Assembly (NCBI RefSeq): GCF_014695385.1
Contig: NZ_JACJOD010000066.1
Span: 1 to 38,052 of the forward strand
Direction: 5' to 3'
DNA: 38,052 nt
From: Trichocoleus sp. FACHB-46
Lineage (GTDB): Bacteria; Cyanobacteriota; Cyanobacteriia; FACHB-46
In this document: positions 24,184 through 32,940 of the stretch, piece by piece
Layout of the letters: each line of letters opens with the position of its first letter
Position numbering within the stretch: position 1 is the stretch's first letter
The notes under the pieces: model-generated
Seen by the model: only the letters and a program-made list of their open reading frames with translations
The model's database searches: none
What the model was told of the DNA's origin: nothing
Program-made: the position numbers and the translations under genes

Positions 24184-24984
24184 ATGGCACTCGGTACCCT
24201 TGACAAAAGCGTGAGTTTAGCTGTGGCTGAATGCCACCTTGACTATGGATTGGCATCGGCTCTCGCCTCCCTTGCTACTGGTGAAATAGCCGCTGTACGT
24301 GTGACGGGTGTGTGTGACCCAGTGTTCTCCGGACAGGTTGCTGCGCAGCTCGGCAAACTCACCCACGGGGCGAGTTACCGCAACTTCCAGCACATGCATA
24401 CCGTTGGGATGAGCTTCTTTGAAGCTGTGACACCGGAAAAAGAACATTTATATTTCTCAACCGCCGAGGCCGTAATGCAGGAACTGCAAGACGTGTGGGC
24501 ACCGCATGTATTGCCCACGGATGTTGTGCGCGCAGCTCTTAATGAGACGTGGCCTGCCGGACTCACGACCCTGCAACACCCATCGGGCCAGACAATGAGA
24601 CCATGTTTGGCGCGCACGATCGAGCATGGAACTGAATTACGTCCTCATGTAGATCGCTGTGATTGGTACAGCCACGCGGAGTTTGCAGAGCCATACGCCC
24701 AACTCTCAGGCAACATCTATCTTTCAGTGGGAGATACGGGTGGCGAACTCGCGATCTGGAATTCTCGGCCAGAGCATGCCTCTAACCCTATTGCCTGCGA
24801 ATGTAGCGTAGACCGGGACTATCTTGGCGAGCCAGACCTCACCTTGACACCGCGTGTGGGCGAGATGATCCTCATTAACTCTCAGCTCGTGCACGCTGTG
24901 GGAAAGGTGCGTGGATTGCGAAGTACGTTGTCCTTCTTTTTAGTACTCCAGACGAAGGATAGTCCGCTGTGGATGTACCACTAG
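24184..24984 (+). CDS. 2-oxoglutarate/Fe(II)-dependent oxygenase
   Basis: The 266-residue product ends in a double-stranded beta-helix with the iron triad H155-V-D157 (LRPHVDRCDW) and H237 (INSQLVHAVG), and a 2-oxoglutarate-binding Arg, probably R246. GGELAIWN near 187-193 and GEMILINSQ near 227-234 are typical of the fold. The first metal motif is H-x-D, so it should hydroxylate or oxidise and not halogenate (halogenases have H-x-Gly/Ala). The substrate is unknown; freestanding members act on amino acids or peptides. GGTGGGAG upstream supports the start. It has no operon partner, and its composition is GC-richer than the flanks, suggesting transfer. A hairpin TCGATCCC/GGGATCGA (25017-25042) follows. 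Confidence 0.8.
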   Translation: MALGTLDKSVSLAVAECHLDYGLASALASLATGEIAAVRVTGVCDPVFSGQVAAQLGKLTHGASYRNFQHMHTVGMSFFEAVTPEKEHLYFSTAEAVMQELQDVWAPHVLPTDVVRAALNETWPAGLTTLQHPSGQTMRPCLARTIEHGTELRPHVDRCDWYSHAEFAEPYAQLSGNIYLSVGDTGGELAIWNSRPEHASNPIACECSVDRDYLGEPDLTLTPRVGEMILINSQLVHAVGKVRGLRSTLSFFLVLQTKDSPLWMYH

Positions 24985-25271
24985 TTCTAAAAAGCTCGCT
25001 GAAACCCGCATGGTTATCGATCCCTCAAAATTGCGGGATCGAAGAATCAATTCTGCGGAATGGAGAAGCCCATCCGCGCGGGGACATTAGCGGCTGGAGC
25101 GGGGTGGAGTAAAAGCTCTATCCATCCTTGCGTTCAATTCTTTAGGCTGGCCCCTGTGTACTTGGTACACACCCTTGTATACGCAGTACACATCCTGCCC
25201 ACCAGGTCAACACCCCCGCCGCCTGCAGTTTCCGCATCGCCCGCTGTTCCAGTTTCCTTGCAGACTCCCGA

Positions 25272-25301
25272 CTGACATGCGGGCGATCGCCCGCATGTCA
25301 G
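25272..25301. repeat. 30-bp perfect palindrome centred on HIP1
   Basis: CTGACATGCGGGCGA and its reverse complement join at a central GCGATCGC with no loop. It equals its own reverse complement throughout. As RNA it would form a very stable hairpin; as DNA it could bind a dimer. Confidence 0.75.
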
Positions 25302-25812
25302 CCTAGCCAGTATTCATCGCTCATGTTTTCATAAGTACAAGATATGCTGGAAAGCCTAAGCTAGATTAGGTTTTAGAGCCTCTATCGCAGCAAGGTTCTG
25401 AATCAGAATTATTGTAAAGCACGCAACAACTCAGACCGTTTTAGAGAGTTTCAGCGATCGATCGCTGCGACAGAATTACAATTTCAGACCATAGCTTTTA
25501 AGTTATCTAAGCCAGATTCAGTCCATTTGAAATAGGTGGTCATAAATCTCACTGCCCTTAACTGCAACTTCACTTCTGGCAGGAACTCAAGGCAAATAGC
25601 CTTTTCTTACACGAATCGTTGCCATACCCCTATTACAGCGATACGTGGTATTTCATTGCAGTATCACTATCTTAATTTCATTCTCAGTGAATGAATTGAC
25701 ATCAACCTGTACTTTGGTGATTGTATATTGTTGTACCTGAGTATCCCAATACTCAAGTGAACTACGTTATTAAATAAGTTCTAAAAGCGTTCTCAGAGCG
25801 ACTTGATTGCCG

Positions 25813-25835
25813 CTAAACAATATAGTATTGTTTAG
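25813..25835. promoter_or_regulatory. Inverted repeat upstream of the small-protein/giant-recombinase operon
   Basis: CTAAACAATA (25813-25822) and TATTGTTTAG (25826-25835) are perfect complements around TAG. A second repeat, TGAGTAT/ATACTCA (25738-25744 and 25749-25755), lies 58 bp upstream. They are candidate operators or recombinase binding sites; the nearest genes are the basic protein at 25987 and the recombinase at 26646. Confidence 0.5.
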
Positions 25836-25904
25836 AAACGTCTGAAACTGCCGAGTCTAAAACAGCAGCTTTTTAGGTTGGTAGTTCAACAACTAAATAA
25901 CAAC

Positions 25905-25921
25905 GGTCTGCCCGAAAGGAA
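25905..25921. repeat. 17-bp repeat bordering the recombinase module, left
   Basis: GGTCTGCCCGAAAGGAA matches 28857-28873 at 16 of 17 positions, same orientation. Each copy forms the 5' side of a terminator hairpin. They enclose exactly the small-protein and recombinase genes. Confidence 0.6.
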
Positions 25922-25955
25922 GCCGCACTTGTATAAGTGTGGCTTCCTTTTTTTT
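25916..25955 (+). terminator. Intrinsic terminator ahead of the module
   Basis: AAGGAAGCCGCACTT (25916-25930) pairs with AAGTGTGGCTTCCTT (25935-25949), with one mismatch and a GTAT loop, followed by eight T residues. It lies only 31 bp before the ATG at 25987, so it may end an upstream RNA or attenuate the operon. Confidence 0.8.
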
Positions 25956-25986
25956 GTTTCTTGTTTCCACCACTAACGACAAAAAA

Positions 25987-26331
25987 ATGAACTCATCTAG
26001 CAAGAAGAATAAAAAACCTAAGCAGCAGAAAATAGTCCGCCAAGAACATCAAAAGAAACCTGCCTGGAAAGGAAGGAAGTCTCTACGAGGACAACCAGAA
26101 ATCTATGATGAACTGAAGAAATCCCGGTCTTTTGGAATCACACTAACGGCTTCAATTGGCATAGACGAAATCAGCCAAGAACTCTCAATCTCTAGGAGTG
26201 AACTAATTGAGCGGATTGGTCGCCGCCTAATTCAACTTCAGCTCCCGTCAAGCCCAAGCTTCAGAATAAGACCTAATCAGTGCCAAGTTCAAGAATATAG
26301 CCAAATCTTTTGTATTGAGAAGGATCAATAA
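25987..26331 (+). CDS. Small basic protein with probable helix-turn-helix, partner of giant recombinase
   Basis: I use the ATG at 25987 (114 residues); the longer frame from 25939 runs back into the terminator. The first 35 residues are mostly Lys, Gln and Asn (MNSSSKKNKKPKQQK). The core KKPAWKGRKSLRGQPEIYDE is followed by IGIDEISQELSISRSELIERIG (about 68-90 by eye), which has the spacing of a helix-turn-helix. It therefore probably binds DNA. It lies upstream of the 695-residue recombinase, 314 bp away with a terminator between, so expression may be separate. It could act as an excisionase-like directionality factor or repressor; this is inference. No family is known to me. Confidence 0.6.
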   Translation: MNSSSKKNKKPKQQKIVRQEHQKKPAWKGRKSLRGQPEIYDELKKSRSFGITLTASIGIDEISQELSISRSELIERIGRRLIQLQLPSSPSFRIRPNQCQVQEYSQIFCIEKDQ

Positions 26332-26340
26332 AGAGCTTAT

Positions 26341-26377
26341 AGAGAGGTTTCAGCATTTATTGAAGACCTCTCTTTTA
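26341..26377 (+). terminator. Terminator after the small basic-protein gene
   Basis: AGAGAGGTTTCA (26341-26352) pairs with TGAAGACCTCTCT (26361-26373), with one bulge, followed by TTTT. It follows the stop codon by 10 bp. The remaining bases up to 26645 hold no gene; TAGGAG lies 10 bp before the recombinase ATG. Confidence 0.7.
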
Positions 26378-26645
26378 TTACTAAATCTCAAATTATTTAT
26401 TGAGCCCTCAGCTCATATTAAGACCAAAGCTCTTTGTAGTATTGGGCTTCAGTTATTAAGCCAGCAAAATACTTCCGGCACTAAAAATGTTTCCTTCCAA
26501 GCTGGAAGTGTTGATGATCAATAAATAATTGATAAATTGCTACTTTTTTCAATCTTCTGAATTCCAGTCTACTCAATTTCAAAGCTTTTTAATAAGAGCC
26601 AATTTAACGTTGGTGAACCTTCCATAACTCTAGGAGTTTTTTATT

Positions 26646-28733
26646 ATGGCGAAAGCTTTGAACCTATTTGACGCACGTCAAGACTATTGGAAGTACCTTC
26701 AAGCTAATTATTCAATTGAAGTTACTCAACGAAGCTGGAACGAATTTAATACGTCCCTCCTGCGCTATGTTTTACCTCAACTAGGCTTTCAGCGTGAGGA
26801 CTTAACCAGGAAGATCACGGCTGCGGAAACGGAAGCTGCTTTAGCGTTTCTGAAAAACCAGCCGATCGCAGTGTTACTGAAGTTTCGAGTGTCTCTTCAG
26901 CAAGGTTTTGAGATCCTGCAAGCTTCTAAAGCCAGTCGTGCTACTTACTATGCCCGCACAGAACAGTTCTTGGATTGGGCCGAAAAACAAGTCTGGTACC
27001 CGGATGCTCGACGGGAGAAGATCCGAGACCAGTGTTGCCCTCCGATTGTAACTGGGCGAGGAGACTGTAGTAACTTAAAACTCACTGACCAAGGCAAACG
27101 TAAACCTTATAGACTCCCTCCTGACAATACGCCTATCAAATTGCAGCAAGATTTGGAGGAGTATCAACGCTTTTCCTCTGCGCCATATTATTCAGGCCGA
27201 GTGATTGAAAAGTTAAAGGCTTCTTCAATGAAGGAGTATTTGAAGGGCATCCGGCTCTTGCTAGGGTTTGCAAAAGACCATGCAGCTTCTACTGTGCCTT
27301 TAGAGGAGCTACGTCTTACTTCTCTTGTGCCTCTAATAACGAAGGAGTCGTTAGAAGACCTTAACGGGCGGCAGCAAACAAAGCTGTGGCGCGAGGCAAA
27401 ACGCAAACTAGAAGCGTTTATTTGTGACTACTATTCGTTTCTCAAGACTTTCTCACAATCCTTCAGCCCCCACACCCGGGTAAACATGCTCTGTGCCTTG
27501 TTGAGCGTGGCGAAGTTTCTCTATAGAGACGAGGTGGAGCGAGACATTGACTACCAGCAAATTCCAATTTTTACGGTGCTCTATCGATACTTAGAAATTG
27601 TTCAAGCTGACATTAAGGCGTGGAGGACAGCAGGGCAGTCAGTCGTGGACCAATCCAAGAAGTGGCCAGACCCAGTAGAGGGTAAAACCGCGTTGACTCT
27701 ACTTCGAGAAACGGTGGTAGAGCCTTTGCGCTTAGAGTGTGCTCCGCGGGATCAGTGGGGTCAATTTCGCGTAGAGCGGGCGATCGCCAAAAGCCTGCAA
27801 ATTTTCTTGCTTTGGCACGGCCTGTGTTATCGCCCTCCAGGTCGTCAAGAAGAGCTGCGTACCTTAAAAGTCTCGCTGAGCTGCCCGATTCAACGCCCTG
27901 CTGAGGTTCCCGAAGATGGGTGCTATTTCCCAGAACCACCTCTCGAACGCCGCCATAAGAACGAGAACGGCGTCGTAGACGACAACTACCTCTATCGAAC
28001 TTACGTGTACGAGAATCAGGTTTATCCAGAGGGGGTATACGTCCTGGATATCCGCAGCTATAAGACTGCTGAAAAACACGGTCCCAAGTTGATTTTGATT
28101 CGCAACCAAATCCTACCGGATGGGAAGCGCTTATATGACTACTTCGATCAATACCTATGTGGCATGTGGGTGGCAAGTGGTGACTCTGAGGATCGCTTTT
28201 ACCAGTGGTGGGAGGCTGGCTTACAAGGTCAGCGAGGGCGCTGGGCGACGAAGGGGCGCATGGAGTTTGAGCCGGAGACTTATAGAGAACAGGCAAGCTC
28301 AGCTCAATCCCCTCTTTGGTGCTGGGGGTACATGTTTGTGCAGCCGTTAGCAGGAAAGGTGATGACTCCACAGGCTTTTTCCCGTGCTTTTGAGATTCCG
28401 GCTCATCGATTAATTGGTAAACGGCCCTCGCCCCATACGCTACGTTATATCTGGGCCACATGGGCCTTCCAGCAGCAGTTAAGCGATCGCGAGATCGAGG
28501 CGTTGGCCTTTGCGATGGGCCACACGGTTCAGACTTTACGGACGATGTATGAAAAATGCACTGCTAATGAGAAGTACCGGGCGATCGACGAGAAGATTGA
28601 GGAGCTGCTGTTGCAAGATTTGCTCCGGGAGGCCAGCCAGGCAACGCAGGGAAATCTGCCACTTTTGATTCAGGTGGCCCAGCAACTGAGTCCAGAAGAA
28701 CAGCAGCAGCTTGTGGCAGCTTTGAGATTGTGA
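26646..28733 (+). CDS. Very large tyrosine recombinase/integrase-like protein
   Basis: The 695-residue product has the tyrosine-recombinase signature in its last third: R400 (GRQEEL), probable K473 in a hairpin (SYKTAEK), H597 and R600 (HTLRY), H626 (GHTVQT) and the nucleophile Y635 (MYEKC). Residues about 1-340 form two or more helical domains, far larger than the roughly 100-residue core-binding domain of normal integrases; typical family length is 300-450. The segment 400-600 also has an insertion, with FPEPPLERRHKNENG and an aromatic-rich WWEAGLQGQRGRW. The C-terminal tail (640-695) is helical and Gln-rich. The gene lies inside matching 17-bp sequences and downstream of a small basic protein. 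It is unlike the two mini-recombinases here and may drive its own module's movement. Confidence 0.8.
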   Translation: MAKALNLFDARQDYWKYLQANYSIEVTQRSWNEFNTSLLRYVLPQLGFQREDLTRKITAAETEAALAFLKNQPIAVLLKFRVSLQQGFEILQASKASRATYYARTEQFLDWAEKQVWYPDARREKIRDQCCPPIVTGRGDCSNLKLTDQGKRKPYRLPPDNTPIKLQQDLEEYQRFSSAPYYSGRVIEKLKASSMKEYLKGIRLLLGFAKDHAASTVPLEELRLTSLVPLITKESLEDLNGRQQTKLWREAKRKLEAFICDYYSFLKTFSQSFSPHTRVNMLCALLSVAKFLYRDEVERDIDYQQIPIFTVLYRYLEIVQADIKAWRTAGQSVVDQSKKWPDPVEGKTALTLLRETVVEPLRLECAPRDQWGQFRVERAIAKSLQIFLLWHGLCYRPPGRQEELRTLKVSLSCPIQRPAEVPEDGCYFPEPPLERRHKNENGVVDDNYLYRTYVYENQVYPEGVYVLDIRSYKTAEKHGPKLILIRNQILPDGKRLYDYFDQYLCGMWVASGDSEDRFYQWWEAGLQGQRGRWATKGRMEFEPETYREQASSAQSPLWCWGYMFVQPLAGKVMTPQAFSRAFEIPAHRLIGKRPSPHTLRYIWATWAFQQQLSDREIEALAFAMGHTVQTLRTMYEKCTANEKYRAIDEKIEELLLQDLLREASQATQGNLPLLIQVAQQLSPEEQQQLVAALRL

Positions 28734-28856
28734 TTGGTCAGGAATTCCGTTTATCTCAGGACTTGATCTTAAGGGTTTTAGGAGTTATTTTAACTTTATT
28801 AAGAGCTGAAGCGACTGAATTGGTACGCCTTTAGCCGCAAGCTTAATCTAACCCAA

Positions 28857-28873
28857 GGTCTGCCCGCAAGGAA
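28857..28873. repeat. 17-bp repeat bordering the recombinase module, right
   Basis: GGTCTGCCCGCAAGGAA; 16 of 17 bases match 25905-25921. It is the 5' part of a strong terminator hairpin. Confidence 0.6.
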
Positions 28874-28913
28874 TCCTTTCTCTATCACTAGAGGGATTCC
28901 TTGCGGGCTTTTA
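28862..28913 (+). terminator. Strong terminator after the giant recombinase
   Basis: GCCCGCAAGGAATCC (28862-28876) pairs perfectly with GGATTCCTTGCGGGC (28894-28908), followed by TTTT. It would end the recombinase transcript, 129 bp after its stop codon. Confidence 0.8.
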
Positions 28914-29039
28914 AAGTTTGAACGCTAAATCGAGGTACAGAATGCAGATGGTTAACGGACCAAGAGTAGTAAAATTAGCTCCAATCCAAGCTAAGCCCAC
29001 TAACAACACGCTCTTGCCAAAACTCAGCTTGGTTACAAA

Positions 29040-29195
29040 ATGATGACACCATCATCGTTAGATACAAACCCAAAACTACAGCTTTACATAAGACCTAAGG
29101 GCACAGCCCAAGGAGAGGAAATGACCGTAGACCCGCCCGTTAACCCAACCTTACTAGATCCTTTCTCAGCGATCGCAAAACCGAGTACTCCATAA
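29040..29195 (+). CDS. Possible leader peptide upstream of the CyRepA1 gene
   Basis: A 51-codon frame begins with two ATGs (29040, 29043) and reads MMTPSSLDTNPKLQLYIRPK onward. An internal ATG at 29121 (24 codons, MTVDPPVNPTLLDPFSAIAK) follows a near-ideal AAGGAGAGG site. The stop codon is followed by an A-run. Its place 225 bp before the replication gene would suit translational control of replication. There is no homology evidence that I can recall, and chance occurrence is quite possible. Confidence 0.25.
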   Translation: MMTPSSLDTNPKLQLYIRPKGTAQGEEMTVDPPVNPTLLDPFSAIAKPSTP

Positions 29196-29420
29196 AAAAA
29201 GGTTGCTCTCTGCCTTCATTCTGCTCGCTGCTCAGGCCTTGACCCAAAAAGCTGAATCGACTGGTAATCGGTTCACAGAACTTGGAAAGAACAACCAAGT
29301 AACAAATTCTTGTAAAACTCAAGGTAACACTTTCTCCGACATTTCGACACGGGGAAAAGACTGAGATAGCGTAACCAAATGGCAGAGGGCCACCTGACAA
29401 TCACAAATCAGGAAGGCCCC

Positions 29421-32400
29421 ATGAAAATCAATATCTTGGCTCTCATTGTCCTACTAAAGAGAGCTTTAGTTCTTCAATCTCCAGTAGAGACCCTAGATTT
29501 AATCGAATTGGTGTTGCTCAAAAGCAATAATCTCCCCTCGAAGAAATCTGCTTTTGAGATAGCGATACCATCACCCAAGCGGAAGCGTCGTCGAATCTCT
29601 GGCATCACTCAGATCGCAGCCCTACAAAGACGGGTGGGTCGCAATCCAGCCAGCGGCGGGATGCAGGGACATCACTCCCAGACTCGACAAGCTACAACTG
29701 CAATCCGGGCTGAGAGGAGTGAAATCATCCCTTCTCTCATGAGTGATGCGGACAAGATTGAGTGGATGTTGGATGATTTTCGAGCGAGTGCAGTTCCTGA
29801 CCGACTCACTTTAATCAATGCTCGCTGGGTGGAGGGCGACGAGGTCGTCCAGATTGCAGCGGAGGAAAAGATTGCTCAAATTCAGAAGGTCAACAGCTAC
29901 GTCACTCAAGCTACTAGAAGGTACTTAGATCAGTCCCGATCCCTGATTGCTGGTGCCTGGATTGTTTATGGTTGCGATCCAAACGGGCTGCACAGCGGGG
30001 AGGTTGGTTGCATCAAACCGATTCAACCTCGGACAACAATCAGTAAAGGCAAGCGGAAAAAAATTAAGTACGAAACCCCAGCAGGGATGAAGGCCTTACC
30101 CATTCAACCTTGGGTGGATGACGAAACCGCAGCAGATATCTACAAGCGATATGGCGTGACTCCCTTTCCCAATGAAACCTTTTGGCAAGTGGTGAGGCGA
30201 TACAACCTACCGATTGGAATCGCTGAAGGTCTGAAGAAAGCATTGTCTCTGATTGCTCATGGCTTGCCTGCGATCGCCGTTCGGGGTGTCGCCTGTTGGC
30301 ATGAAAAGGGTTCTCGTGAGTTGCACCCCGCACTCAAGAACTTCGCCACTGCGGGCAGAACTATCTTCATCATCTTCGACCAAGATGAAAAGCCCAGCAC
30401 CCGCAACCAGGTGGAGAGGCAAATTCAAGCACTGGGGACAGAGCTAGAGCAGTTCGGCGGCAAAATCTTCGTGCCCACTTGGGATCGGGCCTTAGGCAAA
30501 GGGGTGGATGATGCAATCGCGGGACAAGGCAACCAAGGTCAAGTCTGGCTGGATGGTGTGCTGGATACTGCTCAACCTCTGAAGCATTTGAAACGCAGCC
30601 GACAAATCGCAGCAGCCTCCAACGAAATCGACCGACATAACGCCCTCACCTACTCGGTCGAGCGGGAGACGGAAGGCGAATACTTACCAAAACTGCCACC
30701 GCTAGAACGGGGAGCGATTCATATTGTGTCCGCCAGCATGAATGCAGGTAAAACACGAAGGATTGGTCGGGAGTGGGTCAGAGAGGCTATTGCTATGGGC
30801 TGGAATGTATTAGTGCTCTCGCCGCTTAACTCCTTAGGCCAGCAGACGGCTCAGGATTGGGGCTTACCTCATATCCATGATTTTGGCACCTCACCTGAAC
30901 AACAGCAAGCGCTCTGGAGTTATGTCAGTGCTTCTCATGGCGTGGTACTCTGCCCCAACAGTTTGCCCCGGCTTCCCGCTTCCTTTGGAGAGCGCCCAGT
31001 ACTGATGGTTATCGATGAAGCCAACCAAGTGATTGAGCACATCAACGAAGGCAACACGTTAGGCAACCGCTGGAGCGATATTCAAGAACGCTTTGCAGCT
31101 GTTACTACCCATGCTATTCAGACCGGAGCGATCGTCCTTTCCGAGGATGGCATTCCAGACAGAGCAGTGAATTTCATCAAAGCGACCTCTGGGGGAACTA
31201 AGGTGCGAGTCTTTAAGCACCGTAAGCAGAGTTCTCCTTGGGATTGCACCGTCTACTCCGGAGCGATTACTCAAGCCAGTGGCTTCCGGGCACAGATGCT
31301 GGAAAGGGTTCAATCGGGTCAACGCCTTTTGTTCATGACCAGTTCCCAGCGGGAAGCCAAGCGAGTTGAGCGGGCGATCGCCCGTGTTGCACCCAGTGTT
31401 AAAACCATTCGCATCGATTCGCAGACTAACCAGCAGGGACAGTTTAGAAGTTTCTTTCAATCGCCTGACGTTTGGCTAGAAGCCAATCAACCGGACGTGC
31501 TGATTTTGTCTCCTTCGGCCAAATCGGGCGTGAGTATCCAGGGAGGTGTCTCCGTTGAAAACGCTTACTTTGATGCTGTTTTGGGCTATTTTCCCACCCT
31601 CGCAACCGACACCCACATGCAGTTGTTGGGACGATTTCGGCCCCCTGTACCCCGGATCGTCTTTATTCCTGAATTTATCCTCGGTAGTGGCGACGAGTCT
31701 TTGTGGAAACCGAGTGCCGTCAGGCGGCGGTTGGAAATCAATGCCAAATGTCTAGCGAGTGTTTATGAGGTAGAAGATCTGTTGACGCTGCCAGAGGATC
31801 GGGCAGAATTAGCGGCCCGAATTGAGTCAGCTGTTTTCGACTACCTGGCGGTATCAAAGACTGTATCCGGCCTCCAAAAGTTTATTGCTCGTCATGCCTT
31901 GGTGGAGCGATTGGAAAGCGCAGGCCATCTCGTGCAGTGCCTGACCTTAAAAGCAGATGCGGCAGTTGCCACCTTGTGGAAGGAAGTGCAGCAAGAAATT
32001 TGGCAAGAGGAAGCAGAAGCGATCTCGACGATGCGGCTTGATCCAGAGGTTCACACGGTGGATTGGGCGAGGAAGACCTTAGATTCTTTAGAATGCACCT
32101 ACGAAACGCGCCTCATAGCCTTAAAAGTGCTGTGGCGGCATGAATTCCCTGGCATCTTGTTTGACGATTTTGAAGAGGCTTACGAGGCCCTCTGCTACCG
32201 AGATGGGGCGATGCGGCGTGGGGTTTTGTTGCAAGCCAAAGTTGAAAATTTGGATGCGGCAAAAGAATCTGACCGCGAAGCAGTGGAGACGATTTTCAAA
32301 GGAAGTCTCCGCCCCCTACACCGCCTACCGAGAGAGCATATTAAAGCGCGGCTGATTGCCGAGACTGGCGTGCTATCCCTGCTAGATGGGAACCCTTACA

Positions 32401-32933
32401 GCAATCAAGACCCCAGAGCGATCGCCATCAAAGAAAAGGCGTTGCACTATGCCAACGAAATTTATTACCAGTTGCGATTGCAAATTAAGCCAGACCAAAC
32501 TCCGGTGGAGATTGCTCACAAGCTGCTAAAAAAATTGGCGATCGATAAGGGCAAGAAGGAGCGGCCTGGTGATATTCAACTCGTGGCTCGGCCCGGTAGG
32601 CGGGAAGAAAAACGAGACAACGTCTACCGGATTGATCTCAGTGTGAATCCGGTTCGGGCTCGGCTGCTTGAAGCGGCTCGGCGCAAGCTTTATAGCTCTG
32701 TGTCCTCGATTTGTAATAAAGAAGTCACTAACTTACGAATTGATGACACCACTCAAGATCAACAGGTATTGCCCCATCCTAAAGAATGGGTGGGGGCGGT
32801 AGTCACCCGTGCTGGGGCGCTGGGTCGTTGGGTGATTGAAGCCATCTCTGATGTTGGGGCCTCGATTAAGCAGCTTGATGGTTGGGGATTTGCTAGCCAA
32901 GTCCCCCTGGATGAACTGAGCTTGTTGGAGTAG
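29421..32933 (+). CDS. Plasmid replication protein, CyRepA1 family (DUF3854 primase-like plus helicase)
   Basis: I use the ATG at 29421 (1170 residues) because AGGAAGG lies five bases upstream; an in-frame ATG at 29379 is also possible. A DUF3854/Toprim-like primase domain occupies about 220-390, with IPIGIAEGLKKAL (E269), and IFIIFDQDEKP (D320, D322). A P-loop helicase domain follows, with Walker A SASMNAGKT (K444) and MVIDEANQ (D532), then PSAKSGVSIQGG and QLLGRFRPP near 700-760. This layout is that of the CyRepA1 family, the replication initiator shared by many cyanobacterial plasmids. It is the only intact replication gene here. Its last 490 bases are partly duplicated at 36053-36550. Confidence 0.88.
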   Translation: MKINILALIVLLKRALVLQSPVETLDLIELVLLKSNNLPSKKSAFEIAIPSPKRKRRRISGITQIAALQRRVGRNPASGGMQGHHSQTRQATTAIRAERSEIIPSLMSDADKIEWMLDDFRASAVPDRLTLINARWVEGDEVVQIAAEEKIAQIQKVNSYVTQATRRYLDQSRSLIAGAWIVYGCDPNGLHSGEVGCIKPIQPRTTISKGKRKKIKYETPAGMKALPIQPWVDDETAADIYKRYGVTPFPNETFWQVVRRYNLPIGIAEGLKKALSLIAHGLPAIAVRGVACWHEKGSRELHPALKNFATAGRTIFIIFDQDEKPSTRNQVERQIQALGTELEQFGGKIFVPTWDRALGKGVDDAIAGQGNQGQVWLDGVLDTAQPLKHLKRSRQIAAASNEIDRHNALTYSVERETEGEYLPKLPPLERGAIHIVSASMNAGKTRRIGREWVREAIAMGWNVLVLSPLNSLGQQTAQDWGLPHIHDFGTSPEQQQALWSYVSASHGVVLCPNSLPRLPASFGERPVLMVIDEANQVIEHINEGNTLGNRWSDIQERFAAVTTHAIQTGAIVLSEDGIPDRAVNFIKATSGGTKVRVFKHRKQSSPWDCTVYSGAITQASGFRAQMLERVQSGQRLLFMTSSQREAKRVERAIARVAPSVKTIRIDSQTNQQGQFRSFFQSPDVWLEANQPDVLILSPSAKSGVSIQGGVSVENAYFDAVLGYFPTLATDTHMQLLGRFRPPVPRIVFIPEFILGSGDESLWKPSAVRRRLEINAKCLASVYEVEDLLTLPEDRAELAARIESAVFDYLAVSKTVSGLQKFIARHALVERLESAGHLVQCLTLKADAAVATLWKEVQQEIWQEEAEAISTMRLDPEVHTVDWARKTLDSLECTYETRLIALKVLWRHEFPGILFDDFEEAYEALCYRDGAMRRGVLLQAKVENLDAAKESDREAVETIFKGSLRPLHRLPREHIKARLIAETGVLSLLDGNPYSNQDPRAIAIKEKALHYANEIYYQLRLQIKPDQTPVEIAHKLLKKLAIDKGKKERPGDIQLVARPGRREEKRDNVYRIDLSVNPVRARLLEAARRKLYSSVSSICNKEVTNLRIDDTTQDQQVLPHPKEWVGAVVTRAGALGRWVIEAISDVGASIKQLDGWGFASQVPLDELSLLE

Positions 32934-32940
32934 GTGATCG
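32447..32940 (+). repeat. Duplicated 3' segment of CyRepA1, parent copy
   Basis: The 3' end of the replication gene from CTATGCCAACG (32447) past the stop codon recurs at 36053-36550. The first 290 bases are identical; the rest differs at many positions and by an 8-bp indel. Confidence 0.85.

Larger units (their letters stand above)
24985..25986. other. One-kilobase gene-free region rich in palindromes
   Basis: No protein gene is supported. Visible structures are hairpins at 25017-25042 and 25155-25171 (TGTGTAC/GTACACA), a 30-bp palindrome at 25272-25301, inverted repeats at 25738-25755 and 25813-25835, and an intrinsic terminator at 25916-25955. A terminator this far from the oxygenase suggests an unannotated short RNA transcribed towards it, or attenuation of the next operon. 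Confidence 0.5.
28734..29420. other. Leader region of the CyRepA1 gene
   Basis: It contains the operon terminator (28862-28913), then about 500 bp of leader ahead of the replication gene. A 51-codon frame (29040-29195) with AAGGAGAGGAA before an internal ATG at 29121 could be a leader peptide. An A7 run (29194-29200) follows at once. The replication origin may lie here, but no iteron array is evident. Confidence 0.45.

Noticed and set aside
25060-25275. 71-codon frame after the oxygenase
   Set aside because: Pro-rich with no ribosome site or homology; a chance frame in GC-rich sequence.
26315-26524. 69-codon frame between the small protein and the recombinase
   Set aside because: Runs through a terminator hairpin and overlaps the preceding gene.
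27613-28461. 282-codon open frame on the minus strand
   Set aside because: It lies wholly antisense to the giant recombinase, whose catalytic motifs are clear; the translation has no recognisable pattern.
29140-29400. 86-codon minus-strand frame before CyRepA1
   Set aside because: Lies antisense to the leader region, with no pattern or start site support.
31059-31460. 133-codon minus-strand frame
   Set aside because: Antisense to the helicase part of CyRepA1, no motif.
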